Part shown: positions 23,261 through 34,149 of the stretch, one piece after another
How the letters are laid out: every line of letters starts with the position of its first letter
Position numbering within the stretch: position 1 is the first letter of the stretch
Assembly: GCA_964023275.1 (NCBI GenBank)
Contig: OZ029919.1
Location: forward strand, 2,863,501 to 2,927,500
Direction of reading: 5' to 3'
DNA length: 64,000 nt
Source: Norana najaformis
Lineage: Eukaryota; Annelida; Clitellata; Crassiclitellata; Hormogastridae
Notes under the pieces: generated by a model
Database searches by the model: none
What the model was told of the DNA's origin: nothing
What the model saw: the letters and a program-made list of their open reading frames with translations, nothing else
Translations under genes and position numbers: made by a program

Positions 23261-23479
23261 ACTGAAACGTGGAAAGTAAACTACGAAAAATAGGCCCATG
23301 TAGTACTCACGCTTGTGTGTTTATTAGGCCTGCTTGCTTGGTTTTCGTACATATTAATTTATTATTGCTAAATATTAATTAAGCCTAGGCCAATATACTA
23401 AGTTGGCCTAGGCCTATACATTAGGCTAATTAGGTCTACGTTTTAATTAGACCTGCGTATTAATTCGATGGCTAATTAT

Positions 23480-23710
23480 GATGATGGTGATGATAACTGT
23501 GATTAGGCCTATTATTTATTATTATTTATTTTATATTCTGACTATTATTGTTATTATTTGTTGCTGTTATTATTATTATTATTATTGTTGTTATTATTAT
23601 TATTTGTTGTTATTGTTGTCGTTGTTGTTATTATTATTATTTGTTGTTATTGTTGTCGTTGTTGTTATTATTATTATTGTTGATGTTGTTATTATTATGG
23701 TGATGAATGA
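23480..23710. repeat. (TTA)/(GTT)n trinucleotide tract
   Basis: ATTATT and GTTGTT runs, with the block TTATTATTTGTTGTTATTG present three times. Confidence 0.9.
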
Positions 23711-24157
23711 ATATGGTTTCATATTAATAAGGCCTATTCATAGATTAGGTTGAAGACAATGATGATGACAGTGATGATGATGATTGGACTGGCCCGTGTA
23801 TTAATTAGGCCTATATCTTGATATAGGCCTACAGTGTATCGAAGATGTAATTAAAACAAGGAAGTCCAAGCTATAAACCTCTAGAACTTCCATGTTGACT
23901 GTAGGCAAGAGGCTCTCGAGAACAGGATGTTTCAGTGGTCCAGTTTACTGATGTGAGGAAACGTGTTCGGCCAACCATGAATAGGATAGAATCAAAGATA
24001 GGTTTTTCTCTGTGAAATTTTACGCCCTGAAGTCTTTTTGTTACGGCTAAAAATTACGCTATTGTTCAGTAGTTTCTCCGAATCCAGTTGGGAAATATTC
24101 CGCCGCTTGTTGCAGAAAGGTGGGAAATAATTCGTTCGCACCCAAACGTAGTCGAAG

Positions 24158-24300
24158 GAACCGACTGACTGACTGACTGACTGACTGACTGACTGATTCG
24201 CTCACTCACTCACTGACTGACTGTGACTCGCTCACTCACTCACTGACTGACTGTGACTCGCTCACTGACTGACTGACTGACTGAATGAATGGCTGGCTGT
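24158..24300. repeat. (GACT)n / (CACT)n tetranucleotide tract
   Basis: GACTGACT runs alternating with a CTCACTCACTCACTGACTGA block that occurs twice with the same GTGACTCG linker. Confidence 0.9.
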
Positions 24301-24639
24301 GGAGTGGTGGTGATTGTCCTCGCCTTGGTATACGATCGAGTGACCGTATTTTCCAGTTAAATAATTCTGAATCGCAGAATTAAGCCTATTTAGAGTTCCG
24401 TGAGAAAAATTGGGGTTTGATGCCATTCACCTCTCGTTGACACCCACTGTGGAAGATCAAGCAGTCGGCTGAGTGTGAGTGTTCATACAGGTCATCAGCC
24501 CAGAGATTTGTCTCGGGGCAAAAGCGATTCCAGAGGCATTAATTACGCCTACCTTGACTCGTAGGGATTTAACAAATACATAATTTAACACGACAGAAGT
24601 TAACTTGCAACGACTTAACATAACATGGGACTTGACAAT

Positions 24640-24940
24640 GAGACTTAGCAATGGGACTTGCAGTTTCTGCATCGGCCTTTCACTCGAAGCTGAAAACATT
24701 CCTCTTTCACAGATGCTATCCTGACACCCCTACTCCCTCTTATCTCTCTCTCCTCTCCAACCCCAAACACCACCACCCGTAGCTGCCACGCTGTCTCTCC
24801 GTCTGACTTTTGGATCTTGACCTGGAACCGAACCCTTTTGCCTATCGATTTTGTTTTGACTGAGCGCCTGTGGATAAGCTGGTCCCCGCGACGTGGCTTT
24901 CGTTGGGCGCTGTAGAAATCTCGGAATTACGATTAGCGAA
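24640..24940 (+). mobile_element. LINE-A C-terminal codons plus full 3' UTR
   Basis: The + strand reads FHSKLKTFLF near 24678-24710, the standard last motif of L2/CR1 reverse transcriptases. Then follow a C/T-rich stretch, CACCACCCGTAGCTGCCACG, TCTGACTTTTGGATCTTGAC, ATCGATTTTGTTTTGACTGA and GGCGCTGTAGAAATCTCGGA, with an ATTACGATTAG end. This copy defines the family tail. Confidence 0.85.
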
Positions 24941-25204
24941 TCAGAAAATATTTCATCTGTGTGATAGTCAATGAAATTTAGAAGTATACTTTTAGGTCGA
25001 TCCTTCCTAACTTCTAAGAAGCAACGAGGGTAGGCCCGTCCACTGAGGCGGTGTTGTCGAAACTACTCCACAGTCGAGAGAAGGCCGGCGTGGTCTCCGC
25101 TCAATCCACCCTTGCCTGAGTGAGAGGGTGGGCTAGATCTAATCTGGCGAAATCGTATTAGTTTAAGGACTGCGAAGCATCCAACAGATTTATACGTGCT
25201 TATA

Positions 25205-25515
25205 TTATTAAATGTAAATTACACTGTTTTCTACAGCGACCACATGGCCTCGACCTTGCTCATTTTTCAGTGAATTAATCGGGTGAGATCCTTCACCACC
25301 GCTGCCCTTTTGAATGGGCGCATTTGACAAGTATATAATGTCGGGAAAAAGCGATTTTAAGGTGTCTAAGCACAACCTAATAATTATTTATGAAGTATGA
25401 TGTTTTCCTATAGCGACCGTATGGCTTCGACTCTGTTCATTTTTCGGTGAATTTATCGGGTGAGATCCTTCACCATAGCAGCCAGTTTGAATGGACGCCA
25501 CAACATTTAAGGGTA
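25205..25515 (-). mobile_element. Two adjacent SINE-1 tails
   Basis: Copies at 25205-25325 and 25400-25515 share CCTCGACC/TTCGACTC...TGCTCATTTTTCAGTGAA and GGGTGAGATCCTTCACCA. Each is truncated inside the body. Confidence 0.75.
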
Positions 25516-25854
25516 TGTTAAACCCTGACTCATGCAAAGTGCTGATTTAAAAAAAATTAAAACGAGCTACGAGCAGGTTTTTAAATCCGAACATGTCAAC
25601 TGTAGCACAGGCAGAGATGATGCGCATGAGGTTGAGTCAGGTTTGAATGTACATGACACTCAACACAGAGCGACAACACAGAGCAAGAACACTTCGCATA
25701 TATCGCTTTAATGCTCTCTGGCCCAGTTACCGAGAGCTATTTGACCCTGAAATTAATAGGCATGTGAACTTGTGGGCCTTCAGATTGGCATGCATGCTTA
25801 CATCATACATCTGCTGCTGGCTGGATTTTTATCAGGACAGTACAAGTAAGGAGA

Positions 25855-25960
25855 TTAAACTGCCTGTCGATTTTGTTTTGACTGAGCGCCTGTGAATAAG
25901 CTGGTTTCCACAACTTAGCTTTCGTTGGGCACTGTAGAAATCTCGAGTTTATGGTTACTA
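25855..25960 (+). mobile_element. LINE-A 3' end upstream of the I-kappa-B-like gene
   Basis: GATTTTGTTTTGACTGAGCG and GGCACTGTAGAAATCTCGAG, ending about 70 bp before the kappa-B site at 26028. Confidence 0.75.
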
Positions 25961-26027
25961 GTGCTTGAGAGCGCGTTTGAGAAAAAGTCGCATTTTGGAG
26001 TCGACGGCGTTCCATAGGTTTTCCGCT

Positions 26028-26038
26028 GGGGAATTCCC
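26028..26038. promoter_or_regulatory. Palindromic kappa-B site
   Basis: GGGGAATTCCC contains the perfect palindrome GGGAATTCCC and fits the NF-kappa-B consensus GGGRNWYYCC on both strands. It lies about 450 bp upstream of the presumed ATG of an I-kappa-B/BCL3-like gene. Many I-kappa-B genes are themselves NF-kappa-B targets, so a feedback site is plausible. Function is inferred from sequence and position. Confidence 0.6.
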
Positions 26039-26246
26039 AGCATAAGGCACGGACGTCATGACTGTGACGAACAGTTTTCGCTGAAAAGCTTATGCTTTCA
26101 GCTTTCAGGCGTATGCTACACGCTTTCATTCACATGCACCGATCGTACCGAGCCCCCACCGTACCCTCCTCTGCCTGCCCCGGCCGAGTTGGGCAGCCCA
26201 TGGTTTTACGTGATGAGGTCGCAATCTAGGCCGTAGTGTGAGCCGA

Positions 26247-26253
26247 TATAAGG
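26247..26253 (+). promoter_or_regulatory. Possible TATA box of the I-kappa-B-like gene
   Basis: TATAAGG, preceded by GA, lies about 240 bp upstream of the ATG. It would place the transcription start near 26275-26285. There is no independent support. Confidence 0.3.
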
Positions 26254-26485
26254 CTGGCGGAGCAACAAACCAAGTATTTGCGCGAAAGTTTGCGAGTGGA
26301 ATGGTTGTATTGTTATTTTGTGAGAAATAATTTCAGCTGTTATGTTTAGTCATTATTAACGGGAAGAAGTGTGGTAGTTTTTTCCGAATAACGCCTACAG
26401 TTTACAAGAAGAATACGCGTATCGGTGCGTTTCAGTTTGCAATACGTTTCCTTCGACGGTGGAGTTATACACACAAAGGGAGCCG

Positions 26486-29400
26486 ATGTACATCAAGGAC
26501 ATGCCCTCAGTTGCTGTAGCAGCTAGTCATAACGAGGGGTTGGACACTAGTCGTGACGGACAGATAGACGAGGATTTAGTCCTGGACGGGGTGGTCATCG
26601 ATGACCGTATCGCCGCAGCGTACGCTATCGTCGAGCTGGGCGAAAGGGAAAAGAAGGTCGCTGAATTTCCGTCAAGCGAACTGGACGAGGACCTCGAATT
26701 GGACGACCTAGACCAGTACCACCAGGTACCGAGATCTCCGGAGTACTGTCGCAAGGATCGTCGCCGTAAGTACGACCACCGCAGCAGCGCCGATAGCAGC
26801 CCGGTAAGGACTCCCCAGAAACATCAGATCGAAACACATCCACCCCGACTGGGGCACGTGCGAGGAGCAGTTATGCCGTCGAGAACCAGCGGGAAGCCAG
26901 TGCCAAAGCTGGGCCCCAAGAGAAGACTGGAGGACGAGGAAAACGCCGGAGGTATCAAGGCAAAGCTGGCTCGAATGCTGTTTGAGAAGAAAATCTCTCG
27001 AACGGACTCTTCAGAGAAATCACTCGAAGAGGATGAAAAAGAAACTGGGACAAGATGCAAAGGGGTTGTTGACTCAGATGAGGAGCAGCAGATCGAAACC
27101 CAAGGTGGGCGATTCGTCCGAACTTCGATGCCACGCCTTCAGCCGATAAACGTGATTTCTTGCGCACAGTCGGGTGCAAGATTTGAGCAACAAACGGACA
27201 ATCATGAAAGTCTGCAAATCAGGTTGGAGCAGTCTTTGTCGGCGGAAGAGATCAGCAGACTTCGAGAGTCGCTCCTGAGGAAAGGCACAGAAGAAGCCAA
27301 AGCCAAGGAGGCATCACCACTGAACGTAAGTACGCCTAGCTCCAGAGTCTCCCCAAACCATGCTTATCGTTCCCCATCCACTTCCCCACCGACAACAGTT
27401 GGGTGGCGAGAAGCTGAAACATCTGCAGAAGATCTTGTCATTCCAGCGAGTTCATCACGCTCTCAAAACACCCCTAAAGTTGAACTTGCTCTTTCTACTA
27501 AGGATACTGAAGATAAAAATTTGTCCCGATTTCTGCCGCAGAATGAGATGACAGATTATTCCATAAGGGAGGACGCTTCTCGGGTCAATATTCCCCCATC
27601 ATGGCCAATCATGCCGCCTTTCTTATTCCTGGGATCAGCAAGCGAAGCTGCACGAAACTCAACTGGCAACTGTTCTGAAGGTTGTGAGCCAATGGTAGTG
27701 AAGACTTTAGTACCTGGAACTGGATTGGTGCAATATTTGGTGCTACCAACAACAAAGCCCACCCCAAACCAGGAAAATTCTCTTTCATGTGATGATCGCC
27801 GCGACTTGAAAGTCAACGAACTAACGGAGATGAGACAGCACTTTGATGATGCACTGACGAAACTTAAAAAGTTCAGTCTGGGAAAAGAGTCGTATGGTGG
27901 TTCCCCGTCAAGATCTAAACTGATCTCATCCGATGCAGGGGTTCCGTACTGGTGCCCTGCCCCTCAAGCGAGGAGTTTCTACCCACAGTTTGGCTCCCTC
28001 AACAGCATCAGCAACTACTACAGTGTTGCAAACAGTCCTGCATTATCAGAGACTGGTTTATATCCATCTAACTCGGCTGTATCTAGGTCATGCCATGATC
28101 TCACGAGGATACCATCAGAGTCTCCTAAGTTTCCGGGTGTTCCGGCTGGTCTTCCGCGTTTACCATCTCCAAACAGCAACATCAGGTACGAGCGTCCGAA
28201 AAGCAATGAAAGTGTCCAAAGAAGTTGCACAAGCCAGGTGCGACGTGTCCACAGATCCAGGAGGAAGATCTCGCCGGTTGCTTATGCTCTGGAAATGGTC
28301 CGAGGTGGTGAGTTTGGATCGCTCAGAACACTCCGAAAATTCTACAGTAGTTTGAAGCCGAGAAATACGCTGAACTTGTCAGAACAACTGCTGAAGAAAA
28401 CACAGCTTGATGAGCTGAGAGAAAGAACGGGAAGTCTGCCTCAAAATTACGAAGAAGATGCCCAAGATTTTCCACTCGATTTATCAAGCTACAGAAGGAA
28501 ATTTTCCAATGAGCAGAGAGTTGAAGTGAAACGTTCTCCTTCAGAACCCCAGTCATTTTCCGATTGTAAAATTGCCGTGCCATTCAAAACAAATTCTGAC
28601 TTTTCGAGTCTTGAGCAACACGACTCGATATCCAAAAGTGGGCCGGGCGAATGGTGTTCTGACAGTTTAATTCAACAGCAGCAAAAATCACACATTTCTG
28701 ATTTCTCAGGCTCAAGGACTGCAGAAGTAACTGCTGAAAAAAGTGCCAGTCCTAGTCTGGCCCACCACTCGCTGTCAAGCATTCTACCCAACAGTTCTCT
28801 TCCCCCCAAGAAACGAAAACTGCGTCAGCCTTCACAAAGTTGCGACCTCTCAGAAAGCAAAACAGTCACGTCGACCACCACCAGCACTGGGTCAACACTG
28901 GCATACCGTTTGCAGGCGGACAGCAAACAAACCCAGCAAGGTGCTTCAGAAAATCTCGGAGCCATGAAGTCTGAAGAGTTGGATGTAAATAGACGATCGA
29001 TTGCAGTTGTTTCACCCGCAGAAATAGGTTTGTTGAGCACGAGTCCTTGTCTGTTCTTACAGTTTTATTTTTAAGTGATTTATTTTATTGTGCAAACAGG
29101 CAGAGGCTGAGCAGAGTTCACAACTGATTGAGTTTCTTCCGACCCTTGTGTCTTTGAGGCTTAAAATATGATTTGATATCATTTGCCCCAAATTCCAAAT
29201 CAAGGTCTCGAAATATTGTTAAAATTTACCCCTTCAGGTTGTCAGTGGATCCAAATGTTTCCTGTACCTCGGTTTCAAAGTGCACCGCTGGACGACTGTT
29301 AGGAGCATTACCTAAATTCAGTTGATTGTAATGCCTTTAAAAGGTCCTGTGAAGGTGCTATAAAAATGTCCTGATACATACATATACTGTGTAATGTAAT

Positions 29401-32400
29401 CAGTAATGTAATTAATATGAATTCAGCATTTATCTAGATCAGATTTATGGATTAGCTTGGGAAATTCTGTTCTAGATTGCTTTCTGAGCATTTATGTAAC
29501 ATCCCTTCAAGGTATTGACTTTGAAGCAGAATACAGTTTCCAAAACATTGTGAAATGTTAGTGACAGTCGGCCTTGCAAGTTGAAACTCCTTCTTTCCAC
29601 TGATCACATGTTTTCCGTATTTCTGCTTAATTTATTTAATTATGATCGAGAGTTTTGATGTTCAGTGCTTTCGATCAGTCGACAGGTCTTCGTGAACTTT
29701 GCGTTTCCCTGTTTGACTTTGTTTCTACTTTCTCTTTCTTTAGTTCATTTTCGAGGCCTGTTTTGATGCTGACAAACACGTAGTTTATTGATCGTGATAA
29801 CATTGTACTGTTTAACATTTGCCGAATTTCAACAGACCGATTTCAGGAAACATTCGCTACTTATGAATAATTATCTTCTTTTGTTTCCAGGATTTACTCT
29901 GACTCCTGAAATGAAACTGCTGGAGAACAAAGTGGGCGTTCGAGACGAAGATGGAGACCTGTAAGTGTTTTTATGACAGAAAGAATTATCTCTATTTCAC
30001 TGCAGAAGAGTTATATGTACCGGAAACTTGTCATAATTCTGTATTTGAAGCTCTATAAAGAAACCTTGTAGCGGTTTCTAAACTGCCTTCCTTATCTGTG
30101 ATAAAGAGGTCATTTTCTAAAACTGAAGTAAATTTGGGGTCTGTGTTATACTATGTTTTGAGGCTGTGTTGTACTGAAGTGTATTATGACAAAACTCTGG
30201 TGTAATACTTAGTCACTGGTAAATATAGTTTAATGACTTGTGCAAATGGTTAGAAATCAGCAAATTGCAGTCGTCATTAATGCTGTACAGTTATAATTAT
30301 TTGATGAATGTTGTCGTGCTTGTGTGTCAGCTAAAAGCACCGATTATACCAGGACTGAGCCTACAAGGACATGCAGGACATAGGGACGTTGTAGTTATAG
30401 TAATTATTACGCCAACATGTATTTGATGGAGGAGTGTACCAAAATGAGCGATGGCTGAAGAGATTACATTACAGTAGTGTATTGTTAGGAATGTGACATC
30501 TTTTTTATTTATTCACTGAATTATTGTGCTTGTGATGATGGTTGAAAATGAATACTTTGGCTAATGGAAGATATCTGGGTGAGAAATAAGGGGGTGACTG
30601 GCATGACCTTATTAAGGATTGGGGCATGGTTTAGTGTTTTTTGAGTGAATTCATTAAGGATTAGGGACATGGTTGAGTGTTTTTACAGGGAATTCATTAA
30701 GGATTAGGGGCATGGTTGAGTGGTTTTCAGTGAATTCATTTTGGACAGGTATAAACCATATGGTGGTAGGAGATACAATTTGTTTGTGTGCATCTGTTTA
30801 AATTGCCTATGATTCCTTGCTCAGTCAATGGACATATGGTGTGTTCGTAAAGATACTAAGAAAGTGTGTCTGCTACAGCTGTCATGGTTTCATTATTTAT
30901 GTATGGTGTTGTCTTAGCGAGAAATCCCACCCGTTCATCTTGATTCGAAATTTGCTGACTGCCTGTCTGTCTGCTTTCTGATTGCTTTTTGTCTGAAGGA
31001 TTGTCAGCCCACCATTGTATTTTAGTGGCTGACAGTCTGGGCCATTTGCATTTGGTGATCTTCACAGATGACTCTTGATATTTGATATGCTTTTTCTGTA
31101 GACCATTACATATCGCAGTGGCAAAAGGATACCTGAAATTTGTTCAGAAAGTCCTTCTGCCGATGATGTCACAGCACGGTGTTCATATCGATAGCTGCAA
31201 TCACCAGAGGCAGGTAAGAAGCCGACAATATGAAAAGATTTGAAACCCATAATGGATTTTCTTACGATTTCAGTGATACAGATATTATCGTATCATTTTG
31301 TAACAGCAACCGTCATACAATCTTTCTTGGTCTCGTAATATTAATTACAGCCAATTTTCATAGCAGTGTTAAAAGTTTCATCCTGCATGACAAATTATTG
31401 AGAACCATTTACTGCACAAAGTAGTAATAATTGGAATTCTATGGTTATGTACGTGACCAGCAGCTTGTCTCAGAATTTTTAGGTACATTCTATGGCATGC
31501 GATTGTTACGAATTTCTAGAGAACTGTATTATTAGTAACTATAATGTAAGTAGGATTTTCATAGCCAGAGTTTTGTATTCTACCCATGTCTCACCTATGC
31601 AGAATTAGTGGCTATGAATTTATCGATATCTTAATCACCTGGAAACATTTGTAACTGGGAACTCCACAAGCATTTGCTGTCAAGAGTTTAGGCGCTGTTG
31701 TTTAGGCGTACGTGTGGTTTAGACCATGGACTATAGTCCGATCCATTGTCATTTCGGTAAATACCCTACTGCTTCCTGGTTTGCTTGCTCAAAGAAGAGC
31801 TGCCACTTTTTACCAAGCAATCACTTCAGCGTGAACTTGAACTTCCTTCTTTGTTGAAAAGACTGGCACGAGTCCACGTTTCTCTCCCGCACATCCTGGT
31901 CTGTCAAATCTGTTGGAATTTTGTGAAGTGATCCACTATGCATATTTTGGAATATTGATTGATAATGATCTATATCTGGCGGCATTGGTTTCCTTGAAAA
32001 GCTACTGCCTAGTGATCAGTAATTATGACGGCAGCTGTTCCTAGTGGGTAGAGTTACCGATATTCTCATGCTCTTCACTCAAGCGACACACGGTCCTGCA
32101 CTTTTGTGGCTGATTGGTTCAAGTGATTTTAAAAAGCATATATATATATACGCACACAAATATATATATATATATATATATTATATCCTTTAGAAAGATC
32201 CGCATTATTATGTAATCCATCCTTTGAAAAGTATGTGTGTAAACAGAGCTAATTCACAATCTATTTGCATGGCCAATTCATAGTTTTCTCCCTTAAGCAC
32301 ACGGAAGCCACATATCAAATGAGTTTTTTAAACAGAATAGTTTTCATTTATCAGATAAGAGTTAAATTTAATTTCGTAAATATATCAGAAAAGAATTCCA

Positions 32401-33874
32401 TATTCTGAATGCATCAAATGATGATTGTCATCTTGTCAATCATCATCATCTTCATAACTGCGATAACTGTCATACATTGTATCTTCATATCTTTAACGAT
32501 GATCATCATCGTTGAATGATGATGTTATCACTCATCTTTGCTGAACATTTGTTGTCAAAGTTTTGTACCCAAAGTTCAGTTATATTTGTTTAGTTCATGT
32601 TACCATATAGCACTTTTAAAAGCTGTGAAAATTCTGCCGCTGCATAACTGTGATTGTCTTTCTGGTGTCTAGACGGCGTTGCATCTGGCGGTGATCACCA
32701 ACCAGCCACAGATGGTTGAGACGCTTTTGAGGGCCTCTGCCTCAGCCACTGTCTGCGATCGCAAGGGCAACACAGCCGTCCATCTGGCCGTAAAGTACAA
32801 AACGCCGTCATGTCTTCAAAATATTCTGAACAGTTCGAGAATCCAGATAGACCTCGATGCTAAAAACTATGAAGGTGAGCGATCGATACGTGCTTGAGCT
32901 GAATCAATCCTTTGTTTTGCTTTGACGAATTCGTCGGGCTGTTTAGCAGACTACAATAACCAGCGTTTGAGGTTCTTCTGAATTCAGACCAACAAGCACT
33001 TGGAAACGTCTGTTTTTAGCAGGCTAAGGAGGAGTTAAATATAGAATAGTTTTATCTCTGAAATTCTTTGTTATTGGAACTTTGAATCTGCAACATAAAA
33101 ACAACCTGTGGTATAGACAGTGGTGTGACCAAATTAACATTATGGGAAGGGCATTTGGTGGATCAGCCGTTTATGCGTCTTTCTTATATCGGTTTTACTA
33201 TAGTAACCCAGATAAGACGCACTTGACCCAAGACTCAGACATTTCTAGCCATTGCTCTTAACAGGACTTTACAGTCACATGAGAGATACAAGACCAAGCC
33301 TCTTAATTCAAAGTGTTTATCAGTTGTGTTGAATGATGACCGAGAAGTGTTACCTTCCCACACAATCACTATAGTTGTTTCCTTGAAATGATAAGACACC
33401 TTCGTGACCATTTATCTTAAACCCATGCTGAATCTTTTGTTAAGATTGCTGTTTTGATGTCTGCACTTTGTCTACAAGATGACTGCACCAGATAAAGATG
33501 CAGTTACATAACTTTACATTACCCCTTGTATTTTGTATCTTACAGGATTGACAGCCCTTCACCTTGGAGTTCAGCTCGGTGAAAGAGAAGCTGTCAAGGC
33601 GCTTCTTGCCAACGGGGCAGATCCCAATGCAATGGATGGAACAAACGGGAGAACTCCGCTGTTCTATGCCGTCGAGACCAACGACGACATCATGGCTTCC
33701 ATCCTTCTCAAACACGGCTCTGATCCTTGCATTGCCAGTTACTCTGGATGCACACCGTTGCAAATAGCAACCGCCAAGTCATTCCGCGACATGACCAACA
33801 TGCTGGAAAGGAGCTTTCCGAGAGGATTTGAGACGACCGCAAGGCAGGAAGAAAACTTTGGGTCGCATGTTTAG
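26486..33874 (+). CDS. Atypical nuclear I-kappa-B (BCL3 / I-kappa-B-zeta class), six ankyrin repeats
   Basis: Exons: 26486-29027, 29891-29960, 31102-31213, 32673-32874 and 33546-33874. All junctions are GT-AG and in phase, giving about 1,084 residues. The last ~220 form six ankyrin repeats, starting with DEDGDLPLHIAVAKG (about 866-880) and including TALHLAVITNQ, NTAVHLAVKY, LTALHLGVQLGE, RTPLFYAVE and CTPLQIATAK. DEDGD before repeat 1 is typical of I-kappa-B proteins, which bind Rel dimers. The disordered N-terminal part has the basic cluster GPKRR (144-147), a CtBP-type PLDLS (663-667) and a classical PPKKRKL nuclear signal (773-779). I saw no DSGxxS IKK degron, so a nuclear co-regulator like BCL3 is likelier than a cytoplasmic inhibitor. 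The frame is open upstream to an in-frame TAG at 26375; ATG 26486 has a weak Kozak context and ATG 26501 is an alternative. Subfamily orthology is unresolved. Confidence 0.85.
30590..30750. repeat. Three-copy ~55-bp tandem repeat in I-kappa-B-like intron 2
   Basis: TTAAGGATTRGGG(A)CATGGTT and GTGTTTTT...GAATTCATTAAGG recur three times with small changes. Confidence 0.75.
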
Positions 33875-34102
33875 AGGTTGGTACAAGTTTAAATGTAAAT
33901 TTACACTTGTGTTCTAAAGAGAAATACCAGCAGAGCATTAATTAGTGATTTTTCTATCTTTTCATGACTCAGAAAAGTTGCAGTTGCATTTGTTTGTGCT
34001 CTTCGTAACATCTTTATCTCTGGGTGTTCCAAATATCTGCTAATGATAAAGGACTTGAACCCAGACAAAGGGTAATCTGCTTCCACCTCTTTGGCCTATC
34101 AA

Positions 34103-34147
34103 AATAAATCGATTGCTTTTGCAGGCTGCTACGCTGCATGAAATAAA
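34103..34147 (+). terminator. Candidate poly(A) signals of the I-kappa-B-like gene
   Basis: AATAAA at 34103 and again at 34142, about 230-270 bp after the stop codon. Confidence 0.45.
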
Positions 34148-34149
34148 CA

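Noticed and set aside
25803-26129. 108-codon minus-strand frame upstream of the I-kappa-B-like gene
   Set aside because: Overlaps the LINE-A tail and its translation (FLQCPTKAK...[12 protein letters not shown]) recurs wherever LINE-A is inverted. It is not a gene.
26527-29040. Several 70-140-codon frames on both strands inside the first exon of the I-kappa-B-like gene
   Set aside because: Shadows of the long coding exon; none has splice partners or known motifs.
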